From Chloroflexota bacterium (GTDB lineage Bacteria; Chloroflexota; Limnocylindria; P2-11E): a stretch of 64,000 bases of DNA. The DNA lies in the NCBI GenBank assembly GCA_016194865.1, contig JACQAT010000007.1, forward strand, positions 124,001 to 188,000, written 5' to 3'. The first letter of the stretch is position 1, and every line of letters begins with the position of its first letter. Positions 1 through 6,903 of this stretch are shown piece after piece. The notes beneath the pieces are model-generated. The model saw only the letters and a program-made list of their open reading frames with translations. It was not told the origin of the DNA and ran no database searches. Position numbers and translations under genes: made by a program.

Positions 1-1
1 G

Positions 2-814
2 GACGACCTGCGGCTCTCCGACGCCGTCGCGGCGTTGATCGCGCAGGTGCTCGAGAATCAGCGGCTCTTCGCCGAGGCCGGGGAGGCCGAGGCGCTCCGC
101 GCGCTCGACAAGCTGAAGGACGAGTTCCTGGCGGCGGTCAGCCACGAGCTGCGCACGCCGCTCACCGTCATCAGCGGTGCGCTCGAGGTGCTCGGCCGCC
201 AGCCCGACCTGGGCGACCGCTCGAAGCGGCTCGTCGAGCAGGCTGGCCGCAGCGTCGAGCGGCTTCACCACGATGTGCAGGACCTCCTCGACCTGGCGCA
301 GCTCCAGGAGTCGAAGATCGAGCTGTCGCGCGAATACGTGACGCCGCGACAGATCCTCGTCGAGGTCGCGACCGCGCACGAGGTCATCGCCGCGCGCCGC
401 TCGCAGCGCCTCATCGTCCGCGCCGCGGAGCTACCGCCGGTCCTCGTCGACCGGCGGCGAATGCACCAGATCCTCGCGAATCTCGTGGCCAACGCGATCC
501 GCTATTCGCCTCCGGACACGGATATCGAGCTCGTGGCCGAGCGGCGCGGCGAGGAGCTCCACCTTGCCGTGCGGGATCGCGGGCCCGGCGTGCCGGAGGC
601 GGACCGGGAGCGCGTGTTCGACAAGTTCTACCGGTCGCCCGCCACGCGGGACCACGCGAGCGGGACCGGCCTCGGCCTCGCGATCGCCAAGACGCTCGCC
701 GAGCTGCATGGCGGCCGCGTGTGGGTCAAGCCGCGCGCTGACGGTGCCGGGAGCGCGTTCGTCATGGCGCTGCCATACGAGTCGGTACGCGAGCCGGCCG
801 AGGTCCTGTCGTGA
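2..814 (+). CDS. Sensor histidine kinase, C-terminal part
   Basis: This is the C-terminal 270 residues of a two-component sensor kinase; the 5' end lies outside the window, since the frame is open from base 2. It autophosphorylates on the histidine of the H box (SHELRTPL, about residue 47). The ATP-binding domain shows the N box (NLVANAIRYSP), the G1 box (DRGPGV), the F box (FDKFYR) and the G2 box (GTGLGLAI). A helix ahead of the H box could link to an upstream sensor such as GAF or PAS, which cannot be seen here. The stop overlaps the start of the response regulator gene as GTGA, so the two are a coupled pair. The signal sensed is unknown. Confidence 0.93.
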   Translation, partial: DDLRLSDAVAALIAQVLENQRLFAEAGEAEALRALDKLKDEFLAAVSHELRTPLTVISGALEVLGRQPDLGDRSKRLVEQAGRSVERLHHDVQDLLDLAQLQESKIELSREYVTPRQILVEVATAHEVIAARRSQRLIVRAAELPPVLVDRRRMHQILANLVANAIRYSPPDTDIELVAERRGEELHLAVRDRGPGVPEADRERVFDKFYRSPATRDHASGTGLGLAIAKTLAELHGGRVWVKPRADGAGSAFVMALPYESVREPAEVLS

Positions 815-1509
815 AGGTGCTCGTGGTCGACGACGAGCCGGATGTCACGGCGGTGGTCGCGATGGGCCTCGGCCTGCAGCACCCGGAATACGTCGTCGTG
901 GAGCACAACAGCGGCCTCACCGCGTCGCAGCGGATCGCGGACGAGCGTCCCGATATCGTGCTCCTCGACCTCACCATGCCCGGGCGAGACGGCTTCAGCG
1001 TGCTCAAGGAGCTGCGCGAGGGCGGGGGCGATGTGCCGGTCATCGTCCTCACCGCGCGCGATCTGGAGCAGGACAAGGTGCGTGGCCTGGAGCTCGGCGC
1101 CGACGACTACATCACCAAGCCGTTCAGCCACAAGGAGCTCGCGGCTCGGGTCGAGGCGGTGCTCCGCCGCTACCGCGCGGCGAACACGCAGGGGCGGAAC
1201 AACGTCTTCACCCACAACGGCCTGTCCATCGACTTCGCGCAACGCCGCGTGTCGCTCGGCGAGAAGCAGATCCCGCTCACGCCGACCGAGTACAACCTGC
1301 TCTATCACCTCGCGACGAACGCCGGCAGGGTCATGACCCACGAATCCCTGCTCTCGAAGGTCTGGGGCGACGAGTACCGCGACGAGGTCCACTACCTCAA
1401 GGTCTACGTCGGCCGGCTGCGGAACAAGCTCGAGGCCGACGCGCAGCAGTCCCGCTTCATCCTCACGGTGCGCGGCGTCGGATACGAATTCCCGAAGTCG
1501 ACCCATTGA
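811..1509 (+). CDS. OmpR/KdpE-family response regulator
   Basis: A 232-residue DNA-binding response regulator, partner of the kinase just upstream (GTGA overlap). The receiver domain covers about residues 1-120, with the acidic pair D7/D8, phospho-acceptor D53 (LLDLTMP), T81 and K103 (TKPF). A winged-helix output domain follows at about 130-230, with the usual LTPTEYNLL and VHYLKVYVGRLRNKLE segments and a terminal RGVGYEF. The frame is full length for the family. A possible promoter overlaps its stop codon, so the leader peptide and ABC exporter downstream may be transcribed separately; whether this regulator controls them cannot be told from sequence. Confidence 0.95.
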   Translation: MKVLVVDDEPDVTAVVAMGLGLQHPEYVVVEHNSGLTASQRIADERPDIVLLDLTMPGRDGFSVLKELREGGGDVPVIVLTARDLEQDKVRGLELGADDYITKPFSHKELAARVEAVLRRYRAANTQGRNNVFTHNGLSIDFAQRRVSLGEKQIPLTPTEYNLLYHLATNAGRVMTHESLLSKVWGDEYRDEVHYLKVYVGRLRNKLEADAQQSRFILTVRGVGYEFPKSTH

Positions 1510-1535
1510 CTTTCATCCGCTGGCGCGGATAAAGT
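1506..1535 (+). promoter_or_regulatory. Possible promoter of the leader/ABC exporter unit
   Basis: TTGACT (1506-1511) and TAAAGT (1530-1535) are separated by 18 bases and overlap the response regulator stop. The -35 is good and the -10 is mediocre. It would start a transcript shortly before the leader peptide. Confidence 0.35.
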
Positions 1536-1582
1536 GCGTGAGCCCGGAAGCGGGACAAGGACAAGAGGAGTGCGGCAGGAAC

Positions 1583-1663
1583 ATGTCGAACAGCTACATC
1601 CTTCGCCAGACGCCGACCGATGGCTTTGCCTCGGCGGAGCCTGCCCACATCCGGATGCAATAG
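1583..1663 (+). CDS. Putative 26-residue leader peptide
   Basis: A short open frame (ATG 1583, TAG 1661) preceded by AGGAG at 1566-1570 and a weaker AGGA at 1577-1580. It begins MSNSYILRQ and ends AHIRMQ. It does not resemble any family I recognise and has no signal peptide. Its 3' end (1643-1654) is complementary to 1688-1700, which includes the 5' arm of the terminator that follows, and an ABC exporter gene lies downstream. This is the layout of ribosome-sensed attenuators, so the act of translation rather than the product may be what matters. A real small protein or a chance frame remain possible. Confidence 0.5.
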   Translation: MSNSYILRQTPTDGFASAEPAHIRMQ

Positions 1664-1700
1664 GGGCGTAGAGCCTCTCGCGCACCTCCGGACCGTGGGC
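1643..1700 (+). promoter_or_regulatory. Candidate antiterminator pairing
   Basis: GCCCAC (1643-1648) pairs with GTGGGC (1695-1700) and TCCGG (1650-1654) pairs with CCGGA (1688-1692), giving 11 Watson-Crick pairs around a one-by-two internal loop. It uses eight bases of the terminator's left arm (1693-1700), so it and the terminator exclude each other. The left half lies in the last codons of the leader peptide, where a ribosome at the stop would cover it. Confidence 0.55.
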
Positions 1701-1724
1701 CTGAAGCCCACGGTTCTTTGTTTT
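1693..1724 (+). terminator. Intrinsic terminator before the ABC exporter
   Basis: An eight-pair stem, CCGTGGGC (1693-1700) with GCCCACGG (1706-1713), has a five-base loop and is followed by the T-rich tract 1714-1724. It sits 54 bases upstream of the ABC ATPase start, in the sense direction. Confidence 0.75.
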
Positions 1725-1777
1725 CGCCGATGACGGCGACGTGGGCGACGCGGATCCTCGCGAAAGGAACGTGACCC

Positions 1778-2620
1778 ATGACCCTCGACCTGGACCTGCA
1801 AGCGACGCGAGACGGCACCGTCAGTAGGCGCGGCGAGAGCCTCGCCCTTGTGGCGCGCGGCGTCTGCAAGAGCTTCCGCGGCGCCAAGACGGTCCGCGCC
1901 GTCGACGATGTCTCGCTGTCCGTGAGGCGCGGCGAGATCTACGGCCTGCTCGGGGCCAACGGCTCCGGGAAGTCGACGCTGATCCGCATGTTCTCGACCC
2001 TCCTGGAGGCCGACAGCGGAGAGGTGCGTGTCTTCGGGCACGACATCGTGGCCGACGAGCTCGCCGTCAAGCGGCTCATCAATCGCGTCTCCGTCGAGGC
2101 GTCCTTCTTCAAGAAGCTCTCGGCGATGGAGAACCTCGTCTACGCCGGCCGGCTGTACGGACAGTCCGGCCCGGACGCGGACGCCCGTGGGCGGAAGATC
2201 TTGGAGAGGCTGGGCATCGGCGCGGACCGCGTCGACGAGCCGCTCGACAAGCTGTCGCGTGGCATGCAGCAGAAGGTCGCGATCGCGCGCGCCTTCCTGA
2301 CGAGCCCGATGCTGCTGCTCCTCGACGAGCCCACGACTGGCCTGGACATCCGCAGCAAGCGGGAGGTCCAGACCTTCGTGCGCGACCTGCGCGACGGCCA
2401 CGACGCGACCATCCTGCTGACCACACACGACCTCGACGAAGCCGAGCGGCTCGCCGATCGCATCGGCGTCCTCCACCGCGGGCGTCTCGTGGCGGAGGGC
2501 AGCGGCGAGCAGCTGCGCGCGCGGTTCGGCGGGAACGACCTCGAGTCGGTGTTCATGACCATTACGGGGCGTCGTATCGAAGAGGCCGCGAATGAGGCGA
2601 CTGAGGCGGCTTCGGCGTGA
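1778..2620 (+). CDS. ABC transporter ATP-binding protein (ABC-2 exporter type)
   Basis: A 280-residue ATPase that would drive export with the permease encoded next. Walker A is GANGSGKST (59-67). The Q-loop region follows, then the signature LSRGMQQKVAIAR, Walker B LLLLDEPTTGLD and the switch histidine in TTHDLDEAERL. It resembles the DrrA/NodI/CcmA-like branch used for drugs, lipids or polysaccharides; the substrate cannot be read from the sequence. The start has AAGGA upstream at about 1762. The stop overlaps the permease start as GTGA. A leader peptide and terminator upstream suggest control by attenuation, possibly by ribosome-targeting compounds. Confidence 0.92.
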   Translation: MTLDLDLQATRDGTVSRRGESLALVARGVCKSFRGAKTVRAVDDVSLSVRRGEIYGLLGANGSGKSTLIRMFSTLLEADSGEVRVFGHDIVADELAVKRLINRVSVEASFFKKLSAMENLVYAGRLYGQSGPDADARGRKILERLGIGADRVDEPLDKLSRGMQQKVAIARAFLTSPMLLLLDEPTTGLDIRSKREVQTFVRDLRDGHDATILLTTHDLDEAERLADRIGVLHRGRLVAEGSGEQLRARFGGNDLESVFMTITGRRIEEAANEATEAASA

Positions 2621-3450
2621 TCACGCTGTCAGATCAGCCGAAGCTCGCCTACGCCTTCGTCGCTCGCGAGGCCGCGCTCATGCGGCGCTACTGGCTCTGG
2701 GAGCTGGTGTGGATCGTGTACGGCACGGTGACCTCGCTGTCCGTCGCCTACATCGGCCTCGCCGCGCCCGCGATCACCGGAAGCGAGGTGGCGCCTTCCA
2801 CGGTGTCCCGCTTCGTGCTCTACCTGCTCGTCGGCACCATCGCCTGGCGGTTCCTCGGGCTCGTCTTCGAGAACATCGCCGAGGTGATCGCCTGGGAGCG
2901 CTGGGAAGGGACGATCGAGTACACGTTCATGGCGCCCGTCCCCCGCCTGACGCACCTTCTCGGGATGGCCGCGGCGACCATCGTCCGCGCCTCGGTCGTG
3001 AGCGTGACCACGCTGTTCGCCGTGGCGCTGTTCATCCCGGTCGACCTCTCGCACGCCGACCTCGCGAGCGCGCTGCTGTTCCTCGGCGTCGGCACGCTGG
3101 CCTTCATCGGCCTCGGCATCGCGTCGGCCGTCTTCCCGCTGCTCTGGACGGAGAAGGGGCTGCAGATGGCCTACATCGTCCAGGCGGTCGTGCTGCTGGT
3201 CTCCGGCGTGTACTACCCGACGAGCGTGCTGCCCGGGTGGGCGCAGGCGCTCTCCGTCATCTCGCCCGCGACCTACGTCATCGAGGGGCTGCGGGGAGCG
3301 CTCATCGACGGCGCGGATCCTCTGTCATTGTGGCCGCTCGTCTGGCCCGCGCTGCTCGTCGGCGCGATCTCGATCCCGATCGGCCTGGCGGCATTCGTCC
3401 GCGCGGAGCGCTACGCGAAACAGACCGGTCGCCTGAAGCGCAGCGGGTAG
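2617..3450 (+). CDS. ABC-2 type transporter permease
   Basis: A 277-residue integral membrane protein with about six hydrophobic segments and the ABC-2 C-terminal pattern (LPGWAQALSVISPATYVIEGLRGAL region). It forms the membrane channel for the ATPase gene it overlaps by four bases. The gene ends ten bases from the convergent terC-like gene. No substrate-specific motif is recognisable. Its length and topology are usual for the family. Confidence 0.88.
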   Translation: MITLSDQPKLAYAFVAREAALMRRYWLWELVWIVYGTVTSLSVAYIGLAAPAITGSEVAPSTVSRFVLYLLVGTIAWRFLGLVFENIAEVIAWERWEGTIEYTFMAPVPRLTHLLGMAAATIVRASVVSVTTLFAVALFIPVDLSHADLASALLFLGVGTLAFIGLGIASAVFPLLWTEKGLQMAYIVQAVVLLVSGVYYPTSVLPGWAQALSVISPATYVIEGLRGALIDGADPLSLWPLVWPALLVGAISIPIGLAAFVRAERYAKQTGRLKRSG

Positions 3451-3460
3451 CGGCCGATGG

Positions 3461-4144
3461 CTAGTCCCCGGGGTCGGCGGCAGCGCGACGGCCGCGCCCG
3501 CGTGAGCTGAGCGCGCCGCGGGCCGCGACGATGAGGAGCATGAGCAGGGCGGCCAGGACAAGGTCGGCGTACTGGAGCGTGTCCGCGACGTGCAGCGCCG
3601 GCTCGTCGACCAGCATCTCGGCCGCGGTCCACACGAGCGCGAACGCGCCGAGCCAGATGCCCCGCGGGAAGCGGTCCAGCAGCCGAACGACGAGGTCGCT
3701 TCCGAACAGGACGATCGGGATCGAGAGCCCGAGACCGAAGACCAGCAGTGCGATGTTCCCGTGCGCCGCGGCGCCGACGCCGAGGATGTTCTCGATGCTC
3801 ATCGCGGCGTCGGCGATGAGGATGGTCGTCACCGCCTCGGGCAGCGTCGTCGCCTCGCGCACGGTGCGGCCGTGCGCGGCTACGGGCCGCACCAGCCGAT
3901 ACGCGATCAGCACGAGGACGATCGAGGCGATGAGCTGCAGGTACGGGATCTGGAGCAACAGCGTCACGACGCTGGCGGCGATGACGCGCAGCGCGACCGC
4001 GGCGAGACCACCGAAGACGATCGCACGGCGGCGCTGGTGATCGGGGAGGCCGCGCGCGGCCATGCCGATGACGAGCGCGTTATCGCCCGAGAGGGCGAGG
4101 TCGATCAGGACGATCGCGATGACGGCCTGGAGCGCCTCGATCAT
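3461..4144 (-). CDS. TerC/YjbE-family integral membrane protein
   Basis: A 227-residue multi-spanning membrane protein. Two family motifs are visible: DLALSGDNALVIG near the N terminus and DAAMSIENILGVGA near residue 115, whose acidic residues lie in membrane helices and are thought to coordinate metal. Members of the YjbE/YkoY branch are linked to manganese export or to metal loading of secreted proteins; which applies here is unknown. A small single-span protein gene lies three bases upstream on the same strand. No yybP-ykoY-type riboswitch was seen in the short upstream region. Confidence 0.88.
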   Translation of the reverse strand: MIEALQAVIAIVLIDLALSGDNALVIGMAARGLPDHQRRRAIVFGGLAAVALRVIAASVVTLLLQIPYLQLIASIVLVLIAYRLVRPVAAHGRTVREATTLPEAVTTILIADAAMSIENILGVGAAAHGNIALLVFGLGLSIPIVLFGSDLVVRLLDRFPRGIWLGAFALVWTAAEMLVDEPALHVADTLQYADLVLAALLMLLIVAARGALSSRGRGRRAAADPGD

Positions 4145-4147
4145 CTC

Positions 4148-4294
4148 TTATCGAGACGCGCGGAGCTTGTGGACGATGATGAGGGTGACGCCGGCGAGCC
4201 AGAGGACGACCGCGGCGACGAGGCCGGCCGCCTCCGGCGTCGCGAGCGCGACGTGATCCGTCAGGGGAGTGGCGGGGAGCGACGCGTGGACCAT
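4148..4294 (-). CDS. Small single-span membrane protein
   Basis: A 48-residue frame starting at the ATG whose complement is at 4292-4294. A short polar N terminus is followed by one membrane span of about 20 residues (GLVAAVVLWLAGVTLIIV) and a basic tail (HKLRASR). It ends three bases before the TerC-type gene on the same strand, so it may be an accessory subunit of that protein. No homologue recognised. The start is chosen because the upstream part of the longer frame runs through the palindrome and is low in plausible coding character. Confidence 0.5.
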   Translation of the reverse strand: MVHASLPATPLTDHVALATPEAAGLVAAVVLWLAGVTLIIVHKLRASR

Positions 4295-4300
4295 CGGCGT

Positions 4301-4314
4301 GACAGTATACTGTC
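4301..4314. promoter_or_regulatory. Perfect 14-base palindrome, candidate operator
   Basis: GACAGTATACTGTC is its own reverse complement. It lies between the divergent start codons at 4294 (-) and 4364 (+), and its centre reads TATACT on both strands, so it could overlap -10 elements. The XRE-family protein encoded at 4364 is the obvious candidate binder. Confidence 0.45.
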
Positions 4315-4363
4315 GCCATGTGAGCGTGGCTGTTGGGGGGCGACATCCGGTAAGTTTTCTGGC

Positions 4364-4855
4364 ATGACCGCGCGCAAGCTCGCCGCCGCACCGTCCCTCG
4401 GCCGTCTCGTCCGATCGAACCGCGAACGACTTCACCTCACGCAGGCACAGCTCGCCGAGCGCGTCGGCGTCTCGCGGAGCGCGATCTCAGAGCTCGAGGC
4501 CGGTCGCATCGAGCAGCCGCGAGCCACGGTGTTCGCGCGGCTGGGAAAGACGCTGGGCGTCCCGGCGGTCGTGCTGCTTGCGGCCGCGGGCTATCCGGCG
4601 GAGAGCGAGATCGTGATGGGTCTCGAGGCGGACGAGCTCGCGGTGCTCGCCGCGTCGATCATGCAGCTTGCGGGTGGCGAGCGAGAGTGGCTTCGCACGC
4701 GGCTGGTGGACCTGCGTGACCTGCTCGTGATCCGCCTCTCACAGGCCGGCGAACGCGGTGCTGCCGGGGCTTCTTCCGCGCGAGGCGCACGCCGAGCCGA
4801 CGCGCAGGGCACCAGGAGCGCACTCGCTCGCGCGGCTCGGGCCGGACGGCGGTAG
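4364..4855 (+). CDS. XRE-family transcriptional regulator
   Basis: A 163-residue protein with an N-terminal helix-turn-helix of the Cro/C1 type at about residues 8-62 (LTQAQLAERVGVSRSAISELEAG contains the two helices). A helical region follows, then a basic, Ala/Arg-rich tail. The start is the ATG at 4364; the same frame is open far upstream but there it only mirrors the opposite-strand terC-like gene. It is divergent from the small membrane protein and TerC-type genes across a perfect palindrome, so autoregulation and control of that pair are likely. Confidence 0.83.
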   Translation: MTARKLAAAPSLGRLVRSNRERLHLTQAQLAERVGVSRSAISELEAGRIEQPRATVFARLGKTLGVPAVVLLAAAGYPAESEIVMGLEADELAVLAASIMQLAGGEREWLRTRLVDLRDLLVIRLSQAGERGAAGASSARGARRADAQGTRSALARAARAGRR

Positions 4856-4867
4856 AGTGGCCGAAGG

Positions 4868-5239
4868 ATGAACATCCTGCGTTTCCTGCGTGAGCAGGCG
4901 AAGGACTACGACTGCCACGTCTGCGGCGGCAACCACTCGAAGTCCGAGATCCGCGTCCTCGGCAAGCTCGAGTCCGCGTGGATCGTGCGGGTGACGTGCG
5001 GCACATGCCAGACCGCGTTCAAGCTGCTCGTGGTCGTCGACGAGTCGGATGCCGGGTCGGGCGGGTCGGGCAAGACCGGGCGCGCGGCGGCCGTCCCGGT
5101 GAAGGAGGATCACCCGAGCGAGCGGCGCAGGCCGCCGGTCACGCTCGACGAGGTCCTTGACGTCCACGAGTTCCTGAGCACCTATGAGGGTGGAGTGAGC
5201 GCCCTGCTCCCCGAGAAGACCGCGCATCGCGCGCGGTAG
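4868..5239 (+). CDS. Zinc-ribbon protein of unknown function
   Basis: A 123-residue hypothetical protein. Two CxxC pairs (C16/C19 and C44/C47) frame a beta-rich stretch and should form a zinc ribbon. The second half is low-complexity (Gly/Ser, then charged) and ends with a conserved-looking segment around LDEVLDVHEFLSTYEGG. The start directly follows a GAAGG element. It sits two bases before fabH on the same strand. I do not recognise the family; a regulatory or adaptor role is only a guess. Confidence 0.6.
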   Translation: MNILRFLREQAKDYDCHVCGGNHSKSEIRVLGKLESAWIVRVTCGTCQTAFKLLVVVDESDAGSGGSGKTGRAAAVPVKEDHPSERRRPPVTLDEVLDVHEFLSTYEGGVSALLPEKTAHRAR

Positions 5240-5240
5240 C

Positions 5241-6320
5241 GTGGCCAGGCAGAACGCGGTCATCACCGGCTGGGGCTTCTACGCGCCGTCGCGCGTGATG
5301 ACGAACTTCGACCTCGAGAAGATCGTCGATACGAGCGATCAGTGGATCACCGAGCGCACCGGGATCAAGGAGCGTCACATCGCCGCCGAGGGAGAGACGA
5401 CCTCGACGATGGCGGCGCGCGCGGCACGGGTCGCGCTGGAGCGCGCGCGCCTGCGTCCCGCCGACGTCGACCTGATCATCGTCGGGACCTGCTCGCCTGA
5501 CTACCTGTTCCCGGCGACCGCCTGCCTCGTGCAGACGGCGATCGGCGCGGAGCGCGCCGGGTCGTTCGACGTCGAGGCCGCGTGCACGAGCTTCGTGTCC
5601 GCCCTCGCGATCGCGAACGGCATGATCGTGTCGGGCGCGATCCGCAACGCGTTGGTGATCGGCGCCGAGACGCTGTCGCGCTTCCTCGATTGGACCGACC
5701 GCGGCACCTGCGTCCTCTTTGGCGACGGGGCCGGCGCCGTCGTCGTCGAGGGATCGAGCGCCTCGGTCGGCATCGAGTCGACGGTGCTCCACTCGGACGG
5801 CTCGAAGGGCGACCTGCTCTGGGTGCAGGGCGGCGGTGTCAAGCACCCCGCGTCGAAGGACTCTCTCGCCAAGGGCCTGCACTTCCTCAAGATGGATGGC
5901 AGCGCGACCTTCAAGCTCGCGGTGAAGTCGATGGCCGATGCCGCCGAGGAGGCGCTCGCGGCGGCGGGCCTGAAGCTCGACGACATCGCGCTGCTGATCC
6001 CGCACCAGGCGAACATCCGGATCATCGAGGCGGTGGGGAAGCGGCTGCGCTTCCCGGCAGAGAAGGTCTTCGTCAACGTGCAGCGCTACGGCAACACCTC
6101 GGCGGCATCGATCCCGATCGCGCTGTGCGAGGCGGAGGCCGCGGGCAGGCTGCGGCGCGGCGACAAGGTCCTGCTCGTCGCGTTCGGCGGCGGCTTCACC
6201 TGGGGCGCCGCGGTCCTGGAGTGGTGGGGCAGCCACCTCGAGCACGGCCAGCGCTCCATCCTGGACCGCGCGGCGCGTGCCCTCGAGGACGTCGTGGATC
6301 GGGTCCGCCCGGTCGGGTAG
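5241..6320 (+). CDS. fabH: Beta-ketoacyl-ACP synthase III
   Basis: A 359-residue condensing enzyme that starts fatty acid synthesis by joining acetyl- (or branched acyl-) CoA to malonyl-ACP. The catalytic triad is visible: C115 (AACTSF), H255 (IPHQAN) and N285 (YGNTSA). The N-terminal thiolase fold starts with VITGWGFYAP. It is somewhat longer than the usual 310-330 residues because of a C-terminal tail after WWGSHL. The start is GTG at 5241. It is not near other fab genes here. FabH paralogues in secondary metabolism look similar, but the intact motifs fit a housekeeping role. Confidence 0.9.
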   Translation: MARQNAVITGWGFYAPSRVMTNFDLEKIVDTSDQWITERTGIKERHIAAEGETTSTMAARAARVALERARLRPADVDLIIVGTCSPDYLFPATACLVQTAIGAERAGSFDVEAACTSFVSALAIANGMIVSGAIRNALVIGAETLSRFLDWTDRGTCVLFGDGAGAVVVEGSSASVGIESTVLHSDGSKGDLLWVQGGGVKHPASKDSLAKGLHFLKMDGSATFKLAVKSMADAAEEALAAAGLKLDDIALLIPHQANIRIIEAVGKRLRFPAEKVFVNVQRYGNTSAASIPIALCEAEAAGRLRRGDKVLLVAFGGGFTWGAAVLEWWGSHLEHGQRSILDRAARALEDVVDRVRPVG

Positions 6321-6373
6321 CACCCGCCGGCTCCGCTTCCACCAAACTTCGCAGAATTCGCGTCACAAACCCC

Positions 6374-6401
6374 TTGACAGGCCGCTCCGGTGGGGTATGT
6401 T
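6374..6401 (+). promoter_or_regulatory. Promoter of the dcw cluster
   Basis: TTGACA (6374-6379) and TATGTT (6396-6401) are separated by 16 bases. Transcription would start about 6408, immediately before the three GTGG repeats and about 65 bases ahead of mraZ. Confidence 0.65.
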
Positions 6402-6410
6402 GCCCACTGC

Positions 6411-6440
6411 GTGGTGAGTAGTGGGGGACGGTGGGGAACC
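6411..6440 (+). promoter_or_regulatory. Three direct repeats, candidate MraZ operator
   Basis: Three adjacent ten-base units start with GTGG at 6411, 6421 and 6431 (GTGGTGAGTA, GTGGGGGACG, GTGGGGAACC). Known MraZ proteins bind GTGGG-type repeats spaced about one helical turn apart upstream of their own gene. The position just after the promoter fits autorepression. Confidence 0.6.
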
Positions 6441-6472
6441 GTCTCCCGGAGACGGAAGGGTCTGCAGGGTCA

Positions 6473-6676
6473 TTGGAGCACTTCTTCGCGGGCGAGTTCG
6501 GCCACAGCCTGGACGAGAAGGGTCGGCTCGCCATCCCAGCCAAGTTCCGCCCCCGCTTCTCCGAAGGAGCGGTCGTGACGCGTTGGGTGGGAGAGTGCCT
6601 CGCCATCTTCCCCGCGGCCGAGTGGGAGGCGATGAACGCCGAGATCCGCAAGCGGCCCGGACCGACCCGGCCGTGA
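6473..6676 (+). CDS. mraZ: MraZ, N-terminal half (frame-split)
   Basis: This frame encodes the first SpoVT/AbrB-like repeat of the transcriptional regulator MraZ: GEFGHSLDEKGRLAIPAKFR, then VVTRWVGECLAIFPAAEWEAM. The start is probably TTG 6473, since the family begins just before this motif; the frame is also open from GTG 6431. It terminates at 6676, where the second half continues in the -1 frame. Adding one base near 6658-6660 would restore IRKRPGTDPAVSEF and a 143-residue protein, the family's normal length. So this is either a sequencing indel, a real mutation, or two coupled half-proteins (GTGA overlap). Confidence 0.75.
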   Translation: MEHFFAGEFGHSLDEKGRLAIPAKFRPRFSEGAVVTRWVGECLAIFPAAEWEAMNAEIRKRPGPTRP

Positions 6677-6903
6677 GCGAATTCGTGCACTTCGTCGTCG
6701 GTGGCGCGCATGACACGGAACCGGACGCGCAAGGGCGCATCGTCGTCCCCGCCCATCTCCGCCGATACGCCGGCCTCGAGACGGAAGCCCAGGTCATCGG
6801 CGTCACCCGCTGGCTCGAGGTCTGGGAGCCCGGACGCTGGCGCGCCCGGCTCGCCCAGGTCGAGAGCTCGCTCCCCCAGAGCCTCGCGAGCCTCGGCATC
6901 TGA
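6673..6903 (+). CDS. mraZ: MraZ, C-terminal half (frame-split)
   Basis: This frame carries the second AbrB-like repeat (AQGRIVVPAHLRRYAGL), followed by VIGVTRWLEVWEPGRW and a C-terminal helix. Homology extends a few residues upstream of the possible GTG start (TDPA in frame), which favours an ancestral single gene with a one-base deletion over a designed split. The stop (TGA 6901-6903) overlaps an ATG at 6903. Together the halves make a complete MraZ, which elsewhere represses the dcw promoter through GTGGG repeats; those repeats are present at 6411-6440. Confidence 0.72.
   Translation: MSEFVHFVVGGAHDTEPDAQGRIVVPAHLRRYAGLETEAQVIGVTRWLEVWEPGRWRARLAQVESSLPQSLASLGI

Noticed and set aside
564-1532. 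Long alternative-frame ORFs over the kinase/regulator genes and elsewhere
   Set aside because: They are Arg/Ala/Pro-rich mirror frames caused by high GC and have no domain content.
1510-1777. A metabolite riboswitch (for example cyclic di-GMP type) in the leader
   Set aside because: The conserved cores of the classes I know are absent; the translated leader with exclusive stems explains the region better.
3590-4363. N-terminal extension of the XRE regulator frame
   Set aside because: It is the antisense image of the TerC-type gene; the helix-turn-helix domain starts right after ATG 4364.
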